Source: Gammaproteobacteria bacterium (GTDB lineage Bacteria; Pseudomonadota; Gammaproteobacteria; UWMA-0217). From it: a DNA stretch of 5,687 nucleotides. Shown here piece after piece: positions 1 to 4,711 of this stretch. Numbering within the stretch: position 1 is the stretch's first letter; every line of letters begins with the position of its first letter. The position numbers and the translations under genes are program-made. Under the pieces are notes generated by a model. That model made no database searches. It saw only the letters and a program-made list of their open reading frames with translations, and was not told the DNA's origin. The DNA lies in NCBI GenBank assembly GCA_011330835.1, contig DRPO01000461.1, positions 1 to 5,687 on the forward strand, written 5' to 3'.

Positions 1-80
1 AAAAGCTGCTGGCCGATGACGTGCTCGACCTGGATATCCAGATCGAGGTGCTGAAAAAACAGCTTGAAGAAGAAACCTGA
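1..80 (+). CDS. C-terminal end of an XpaC-like protein (partial)
   Basis: Reading from base 3, an open frame runs to a TGA at 78-80 and encodes 25 residues with a charged, helical, amphipathic ending (DLDIQIEVLKKQLEEE). The start lies outside the window. The stop is 24 nt before the telA start on the same strand, so this is very probably the previous gene of the operon. XpaC-family proteins (5-bromo-4-chloroindolyl phosphate hydrolysis family) are the usual upstream neighbours of telA in both Bacillus and proteobacteria, and as I recall them they end in a similar helix. The family assignment therefore rests mainly on context. With so few residues, any other helical protein ending cannot be excluded. 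That it is a real coding end is fairly sure; the XpaC identity is tentative. Confidence 0.5.
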   Translation, partial: KLLADDVLDLDIQIEVLKKQLEEET

Positions 81-92
81 CATGACACCACC

Positions 93-97
93 AGGAG
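93..97 (+). promoter_or_regulatory. Ribosome binding site of telA
   Basis: AGGAG lies 7 nt upstream of the ATG at 105. It selects this start over the ATG at 82, which is in another frame and has no such site in front of it. Confidence 0.8.
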
Positions 98-104
98 ACA
101 ACCG

Positions 105-1277
105 ATGGAGACCACCACCGCAACCGGAGAAGCCGAGGCTCTGCGCAGCCTGCCCGAGGTCGGCGCCAAGCTCGTTCCGTATGTGGACGCGGACGCCGAC
201 GACAAAACCCGCATCGACGAGATACTGGATGATCTCGATATTTCCGACACGCAATCCATTATCGGCTTTGGCGCGAAGGCGCAGGAGAAGCTGACGGCCA
301 TTTCCGACAAGATGCTCGAAGGCGTGCGCGCCAAGGACGCTGGCCCGGCGGGCGAGGCGCTGACCGAAATGGTCATGGTCATGCGCGGCTTCGACCTGGA
401 AGGGCTGGATCCCAACCGCAAGCCGGGCTTTTTCGCGCGGCTGTTCGGGCGGCACAGCAAGCCCGTGCTGGAATTCATCGAAGGCTACGAGGATGTCCGC
501 AAGCAGATCGATGCGATCACCAACCAGCTCGACCAGCACAAGACCCGGCTGCTCACCGATATTGTTTCGCTGGATCGGCTCTACGACGCCAATCTGGACT
601 ACTTTCACGAGCTGGAGCTGTACATCGCCGCCGGCGAGGAGCGGCTGGCGCGGCTCGATGAAGGCGAAATCCCCAAGCTGAAAGCCGAGGTGGACGCCAG
701 CGATGACGTGCTCAAGGCGCAGGAGTTGCGCGATCTGCGCTCGCGGCGCGACGATCTGGAGCGCCGGATTCACGATCTGCGGTTGACCCGCCAGGTCACC
801 ATGCAAAGCCTGCCGAGCATCCGCCTGGTGCAGGAGAACGACAAGATGCTGGTCACCAAGATCAACTCCACGATGACCAACACCATCCCGCTATGGCGTC
901 AGCAACTGGCGCAGGCGGTGACCATCTACCGCTCCGGCCAGGCGGCCGAGCACGTCAAGGCCGCCTCCGACCTGACCAACGAATTGCTGGAGAAGAACGC
1001 GGAGAACCTGCGCACCGCCAACGCCGAGGTGCGCAAGCAGATGGAGCGCGGCATCGTCGATATCGAATCGGTCAAGAAGGCCAACCAGACGCTGATCGAA
1101 ACCATCGAGGACAGCCTGCGCATCGCCGAGGAAGGCAAGCGAAAGCGCGCCGAGGCGGTCGAGGAACTGAAAACCGCCGAACACAACCTGCGCGAAGCGC
1201 TGGCCTCGGCGAAAGCCAGGGCGTTGCCCAGTGAATCGAACGAAGCCGCCAGCGGCGAACCGGACAAGGAGGCCTGA
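105..1277 (+). CDS. telA: TelA family protein (toxic anion resistance)
   Basis: The 390-residue product matches the TelA/YaaN/YceH family (toxic anion resistance protein, PF05816) in length and character. It is highly charged and almost entirely helical, with no signal peptide and no membrane segment, so it should be cytoplasmic. The best signature is at residues 237-268, with PSIRLVQENDKML followed by IPLWRQQL; this PxIR..Q..N..L then IPxW pattern is typical of the family. Long helical, coiled-coil-like stretches cover about residues 125-230 and 275-370. Residues 373-390 are a polar, probably disordered tail. TelA was named for plasmid-borne tellurite resistance, but chromosomal members are better viewed as cell-envelope stress proteins of unknown biochemistry; tellurite resistance should not be assumed here. 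It is second in an operon, 24 nt after an XpaC-like gene and 2 nt before the SPFH gene, which implies coordinated synthesis with a membrane-associated partner. The start is well supported by an AGGAG site. The family call is secure, the precise role unknown. Confidence 0.93.
   Translation: METTTATGEAEALRSLPEVGAKLVPYVDADADDKTRIDEILDDLDISDTQSIIGFGAKAQEKLTAISDKMLEGVRAKDAGPAGEALTEMVMVMRGFDLEGLDPNRKPGFFARLFGRHSKPVLEFIEGYEDVRKQIDAITNQLDQHKTRLLTDIVSLDRLYDANLDYFHELELYIAAGEERLARLDEGEIPKLKAEVDASDDVLKAQELRDLRSRRDDLERRIHDLRLTRQVTMQSLPSIRLVQENDKMLVTKINSTMTNTIPLWRQQLAQAVTIYRSGQAAEHVKAASDLTNELLEKNAENLRTANAEVRKQMERGIVDIESVKKANQTLIETIEDSLRIAEEGKRKRAEAVEELKTAEHNLREALASAKARALPSESNEAASGEPDKEA
1266..1272 (+). promoter_or_regulatory. 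Ribosome binding site of the SPFH gene
   Basis: AAGGAGG, a near-perfect Shine-Dalgarno sequence, lies 7 nt before the ATG at 1280 and inside the last codons of telA. It fixes the start and suggests strong, coupled translation. Confidence 0.85.
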
Positions 1278-1279
1278 TC

Positions 1280-2368
1280 ATGGGACTGTGGGACAAGCTG
1301 CTCGGCGAACTGGTCGATGTCATCGAGTGGACGGATGACAGCAACGACACGCTGGTCTACCGCTTCGAGCGCTACGGCAACGAGATCAAGTACGGCGCCA
1401 TGCTCACCGTGCGCGAATCGCAGGCGGCGGTGTTCGTCAACGAAGGCCAGATCGCCGACGTGTTCGAGCCCGGCATGTACAAGCTCGAAACCAACAACCT
1501 GCCCATCCTCTCCAGTCTGCAAAGCTGGCCGCATGGCTTCGAAAGCCCGTTCAAGGCCGAAGTCTATTTCTTCAGCCTGCGGCGATTCGTCGATCTCAAA
1601 TGGGGCACGCGCAACCCGATCATGCTGCGCGACGCCGACTACGGCGCGGTGCGGCTGCGGGCTTTTGGCACTTACGCCATCCGCATTAGCGATCCGGAAG
1701 TTTTTCTCAAGGAAATCGTCGGCACCGACGGCCATTTCACCACCGGCGAAATCACCAACCAGTTGCGCAACCTGATCATGTCGCGGTTCTCCAACGTGCT
1801 GGGCCGCAGCCGCATCCCGGTGCTCGACCTCGCCGGCAACTACGACCAGCTCGGCGAATTCGTGCTGGAGCGCATCGCCCCGGAAATCGCCGAATACGGC
1901 CTCGAACTGACCCGGTTCCTGGTCGAAAACATCTCCCTGCCGCCCGAAGTGGAAGCCGCGCTCGACAAGCGCACCAGCATGGGCATCGTCGGCAACCTGC
2001 GCGACTACATGCAATACCAGTCCGCGGAAGCGATGGAAAAAGCCGCCGACAACCCCGGAGGCGGCGCCGCCGACGGCATCGGCATGGGCATGGGATTCGC
2101 CATGGCGCAACAAATGGCGGGCGACATGCGGAACAAGGGCGCGGGCGGGCCGCCGCCGATCCCGACCCAGGCCTACTACGTCGCGGTCGGCCAGCAGCAG
2201 ACCGGCCCGTTCACCCTGCCGGAACTCAGCCGCATGGCGACCGAAGGGAAACTGACTGGCGCCACCCTGGTCTGGACCGACGGACTGCCCGACTGGCGGC
2301 CCGCCGGCGAGCTGCCATCGCTTCAGGGGCTGTTCAAGACCACGCCGCCACCGATCCCCGGCAGCTAG
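1280..2368 (+). CDS. YdjI-type SPFH/Band-7 protein with C-terminal GYF_2 domain
   Basis: The 362-residue product begins MGLWDKLLGELVDVIEW, the characteristic amphipathic N-terminus of the YdjI ('virion core protein') branch of SPFH/Band-7 proteins. The SPFH fold covers about residues 25-230, with the recognisable stretches YRFERYGNEIKYGAML, VFEPGMYKL, WGTRNPIMLRD and GLELTRFLVENISLP. There is no transmembrane helix, so membrane contact probably uses the N-terminal amphipathic helix. A Gly/Met-rich linker (about 259-297) leads to a GYF_2 (DUF4339) domain at 299-348, recognised by YYVAVGQQQTGPF and the late VWTDGLPDWRPA. PPPIP occurs on both sides of this domain (291-295 and 356-360). SPFH proteins assemble into oligomeric scaffolds at membranes; B. 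subtilis YdjI is reported to recruit PspA to stressed membrane. The gene sits between telA (2 nt) and a zinc-ribbon gene (18 nt). No PspA homologue is in view, so TelA is a candidate client. The domain calls are firm; the role is inferred. Confidence 0.92.
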   Translation: MGLWDKLLGELVDVIEWTDDSNDTLVYRFERYGNEIKYGAMLTVRESQAAVFVNEGQIADVFEPGMYKLETNNLPILSSLQSWPHGFESPFKAEVYFFSLRRFVDLKWGTRNPIMLRDADYGAVRLRAFGTYAIRISDPEVFLKEIVGTDGHFTTGEITNQLRNLIMSRFSNVLGRSRIPVLDLAGNYDQLGEFVLERIAPEIAEYGLELTRFLVENISLPPEVEAALDKRTSMGIVGNLRDYMQYQSAEAMEKAADNPGGGAADGIGMGMGFAMAQQMAGDMRNKGAGGPPPIPTQAYYVAVGQQQTGPFTLPELSRMATEGKLTGATLVWTDGLPDWRPAGELPSLQGLFKTTPPPIPGS

Positions 2369-2380
2369 AACCGACCGGGG
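2356..2380 (+). promoter_or_regulatory. Hairpin spanning the SPFH stop codon and covering the weak RBS of the next gene
   Basis: CCCCGG (2356-2361) and CCGGGG (2375-2380) can form a perfect 6-bp all-GC stem with a 13-nt loop. The loop contains the SPFH stop codon (TAG, 2366-2368). The 3' arm includes GGGG at 2377-2380, the only purine-rich run in front of the ATG at 2387, with 6 nt spacing. No T-run follows, so it is not a rho-independent terminator. A ribosome finishing the SPFH gene would melt the stem, which fits translational coupling. The stem is seen directly; the function is inferred, and a 6-bp GC stem could arise by chance in GC-rich DNA. Confidence 0.4.
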
Positions 2381-2386
2381 CGTTCA

Positions 2387-3538
2387 ATGGAGGACAAGAC
2401 TGCCGACTGGGAGGTCTTCCCCTGCGACAGTTGCGGAGCGACGCTGCGCTACGCGCCGGGAACCGAATCGCTGACCTGCCCCTACTGCGGACACGTCAAC
2501 CCGATCAATGAAATCCACCTCGGCGCTGACGAACTCGACTACGAAGCCACGCTGCGGCGGCTGGCCGCGGCGCAGCCCGCCGGCGATGACGAAATCGTCA
2601 TCCACTGCGACGAGTGCGGCGCCGCGTACCGGCTGGAAGACAATACCCACGCCGGTCAATGCGAATTCTGCGGCGCCAACGTCGTCGCCGAAACCCGTCA
2701 ACACCGCCAGCTCGAACCGCAAGGCGTCCTGCCATTCCAGATCACCCGCGAACAGGCCGAGACCGCCTTCCAGCGATGGCTGGGCCGCCTGTGGCTCGCC
2801 CCGCGCGGCCTCAAGCAGTACGCCCGCCACCAGCGGAAACTTTCCGGCATCTACATCCCCTACTGGACTTTCGACAGCGAATCCGAAGCCGCGTATCAAG
2901 GCATGCGCGGAACCTACTACCAAACCCCCGAACGCTTCGTCACCGAAGTCAACGGACGCCGCCAGGTCGTCACCCGCATGGTCACCCGCGTCCGCTGGAC
3001 GCCCGTCGCCGGTCGCGTCTCCCGCGAATTCGACGACGTCCTCATCGAAGCCAGCTTCAGCCTGCCGCGCAAAATCCTCCGCCGCCTCAACCGTTGGAAC
3101 CTCAAATTCCTCAAAAAATACAACAAGGCCTACCTCAGCGGATTCAAAAGCGAAATGTACCAGGCCGGCCCCAGACAAGGCTTCCAGCAAGCCACCCAAA
3201 TCATGGAAGAAGTCCTGCGCGCCGACATCGCCCGGGACATCGGCGGCGACCTCCAGAAGATCACCCGCATGCAAAGCCACTTCGACGACGTCACCTTCAA
3301 ACACATCCTGCTGCCCGTCTGGGTCGCCGCCTACAAATACCGGGGCAAAAGCTACCGCTTCGTCGTCAACGGCCAGAACGGCGAAGTGCAGGGCGAGCGC
3401 CCCTACAGCGGCTGGAAAATCCTGCTGCTGATCCTCGCCGCCCTCGGCCTGGCAGCGGGCTTTTTCTGGTTCGCCGAAAACTCCGGCATGCTGGAGCAGA
3501 TTCAATACCCGTATCAGTCGCCGATGATGTATCCGTGA
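2387..3538 (+). CDS. Double zinc-ribbon protein with one C-terminal membrane helix
   Basis: The 383-residue product starts with two zinc ribbons: Cys13/Cys16 with Cys31/Cys34, and Cys74/Cys77 with Cys92/Cys95. All four CxxC knuckles are intact, including CPYCG and CEFCG of the TFIIB-like type. The middle part (about 110-340) is a conserved-looking mixed region with LPFQIT (115-120), IYIPYWTFD (155-163) and LLPVWVAAYKY (308-318). One hydrophobic segment (345-363) follows a basic RPYSGWK and leaves a 20-residue tail ending in YPYQSPMMYP. The positive-inside rule places the zinc ribbons in the cytoplasm and the tail outside, a tail-anchored layout. Relatives are sometimes named as primosomal or helicase proteins because of the zinc ribbon; I see no helicase motifs, so such a name would mislead. 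The closest functional analogue by context is B. subtilis YdjG, which works with the SPFH protein YdjI. It lies 18 nt after the SPFH gene, with a weak GGGG ribosome site that may be hairpin-controlled. It is probably the last operon gene. Confidence 0.88.
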   Translation: MEDKTADWEVFPCDSCGATLRYAPGTESLTCPYCGHVNPINEIHLGADELDYEATLRRLAAAQPAGDDEIVIHCDECGAAYRLEDNTHAGQCEFCGANVVAETRQHRQLEPQGVLPFQITREQAETAFQRWLGRLWLAPRGLKQYARHQRKLSGIYIPYWTFDSESEAAYQGMRGTYYQTPERFVTEVNGRRQVVTRMVTRVRWTPVAGRVSREFDDVLIEASFSLPRKILRRLNRWNLKFLKKYNKAYLSGFKSEMYQAGPRQGFQQATQIMEEVLRADIARDIGGDLQKITRMQSHFDDVTFKHILLPVWVAAYKYRGKSYRFVVNGQNGEVQGERPYSGWKILLLILAALGLAAGFFWFAENSGMLEQIQYPYQSPMMYP

Positions 3539-3562
3539 TACCGTGGGAATGCGGGTTAGTGG

Positions 3563-4711
3563 CTATCGCAGCGCCACCGTCATCGGGATGCGGTCGCCCT
3601 TGCGCAGCACGATGACGCTGATTTTGTCGCCGGGGCGTTTGTCCATCAGCGCGAGGCGGATGTCGGTGAGGTTGTGGATGGGTTGTCCGTCGATTTCGAC
3701 GATGATGTCGCCGACCTGCATGCCGGCGGCGGGCGCCTGGCTGTTGTCGCCGAAGGATTTGACGCGCATGCCGTTGCCATCCGTGTCCAGTACGACGCCG
3801 ATCATGCCTTTGGGGGGCAGGTTGCGCGGCGGGGGGTAGAGGACGTAGTCGGCGATGTCGTCGCTGAGCTGGAGTTGGTCGCCGAAGACGACCGTGGCGA
3901 TGTCGCCGTCGATGCGGCGCTTGAGGCGCTGCGGGATGCCGGTGCCCTGGATGATGTGGCCGGAGCCGGCGAGGATGATGAGATGTTTGTGGGGATGTCG
4001 CCTGAGGTAGTCGGCGGCTTTGGCGGCCATGCCTTCATCCCACAGCAACTGGACGTTGACGAAGTTGTCGAGATTTTCCTTCATCGCGGCGGGGTGGTTG
4101 CTGAAGACGGCGGTGATTCGCTCGCGGTAGCCGGGAACGCCCCGGTCGATGGAGGCGGGGATTTCGGATTTTTCTTTCGGGGTGAGGGACTGGATGCCGT
4201 CGCGGCCGACCTTTTGGGTGATTTCGGCGGGGAGGTTGAGGGCGATCAGCGGGATGTGATGCTCCCGGGCGTAGTCGAGGATGGGCTGGTAGAGCCGGTA
4301 GTCGAAGCGCCAGCGGTCGTAGTATTCCGTTTTTCGCAGCAGGGCGCGGGTGTCGATCTCGCCGGCGACGAACTGATCCAGGTACTTCTGGAAAGGTTGC
4401 TGGAAGAATTCCAGGCCGATGGCGATGTCGGGATAGCGTTCGTGAATCCCCTTGATAATCTCGAGCTGGGCGAGGTGGTGGTGGTATTGATCGTGGGTCT
4501 CGCCGACGAGAACCGCCCGCTTTTGGGCCAGGATCGGTAGAATGTCCCGCAGCGTCAGCTTGTGTTTGACATCGATGGCGAGGATTTGCGGGCCGCCGGG
4601 GGAAGCGTTGTCGGAGCTGGCGTGAGTGGCTGGCAGGTGTTCGCAGCCGGCGAGCAGCGTCAGGCCGAGCAGGAGGAGCGGAAGCAGGCGTCTGAATTCA
4701 GGAGAGTGCAT
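3563..4711 (-). CDS. ChaN-family lipoprotein with C-terminal PDZ domain
   Basis: The 382-residue product has a lipoprotein signal peptide: RR at 7-8, a Leu-rich core, then the lipobox LAGC with the lipidated Cys at 23. It should be membrane-anchored and face the periplasm. Residues 45-295 form a ChaN-like (Cofac_haem_bdg_2, PF04187) domain with VLVGETHD (67-74), GLEFFQQPF (99-107), NVQLLWDEGMA (219-229) and AGSGHIIQGTGIP (248-260). C. jejuni ChaN is a haem-binding iron-uptake lipoprotein; the same fold is shared with EreA-like and TraB/Tiki proteins, some of which are proposed hydrolases. Residues 301-382 form a PDZ domain (GVVLDTDGNG, AGMQVGDIIVEIDGQPI, LRKGD), pointing to binding of a protein C-terminus or unfolded peptide. 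The start is forced: an in-frame stop lies two codons upstream (4718-4720), no other usual start precedes Cys23, and no Shine-Dalgarno site is visible. It is divergent from the peptidase gene, sharing one base. The domain calls are secure; haem binding versus hydrolysis is open. Confidence 0.92.
   Translation of the reverse strand: MHSPEFRRLLPLLLLGLTLLAGCEHLPATHASSDNASPGGPQILAIDVKHKLTLRDILPILAQKRAVLVGETHDQYHHHLAQLEIIKGIHERYPDIAIGLEFFQQPFQKYLDQFVAGEIDTRALLRKTEYYDRWRFDYRLYQPILDYAREHHIPLIALNLPAEITQKVGRDGIQSLTPKEKSEIPASIDRGVPGYRERITAVFSNHPAAMKENLDNFVNVQLLWDEGMAAKAADYLRRHPHKHLIILAGSGHIIQGTGIPQRLKRRIDGDIATVVFGDQLQLSDDIADYVLYPPPRNLPPKGMIGVVLDTDGNGMRVKSFGDNSQAPAAGMQVGDIIVEIDGQPIHNLTDIRLALMDKRPGDKISVIVLRKGDRIPMTVALR
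4700..4704 (+). promoter_or_regulatory. Ribosome binding site of the M1-like peptidase gene
   Basis: AGGAG lies 6 nt before the TTG at 4711 and supports TTG as the start. It lies antisense to codons 3-4 (Ser-Pro) of the ChaN-like lipoprotein gene. Confidence 0.75.

Noticed and set aside
105..1277. Tellurite resistance as the operon's specific function
   Set aside because: The family name comes from a plasmid determinant; no terB/C/D/E genes are present, and chromosomal TelA homologues have broader or unknown roles.
2080..2105. Short GGCATG tandem repeat in the SPFH gene
   Set aside because: Two and a half copies encode Gly-Met in a flexible Gly-rich linker; ordinary low complexity rather than a DNA-level repeat element.
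926..2113. Long - strand open frame (395 codons) across telA and the SPFH gene
   Set aside because: It is antisense to two well-supported genes, has no recognisable domain and no ribosome site, and is explained by codon bias in GC-rich DNA.
2384..3505. Long - strand open frame (373 codons) opposite the zinc-ribbon gene
   Set aside because: It is an acidic, low-complexity product from the mirror frame of a gene with four intact CxxC knuckles; a shadow.
3559..3577. GTGGC/GCCAC inverted repeat at the convergent junction as a bidirectional terminator
   Set aside because: The stem is only 5 bp with a 9-nt loop, has no T-run on either side and lies partly within the lipoprotein's last codons; too weak to call.
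3770..3787. DTDGNG in the PDZ domain of the lipoprotein (residues 309-314) as an EF-hand-like calcium site
   Set aside because: The twelfth loop position is Phe rather than Glu or Asp, and the segment fits a turn in the PDZ beta-sheet.
3674..4540. + strand open frame (288 codons) opposite the ChaN-like gene
   Set aside because: It is Val/Asp/Gly-rich with no family features, while the - strand has clear lipobox, ChaN and PDZ motifs.
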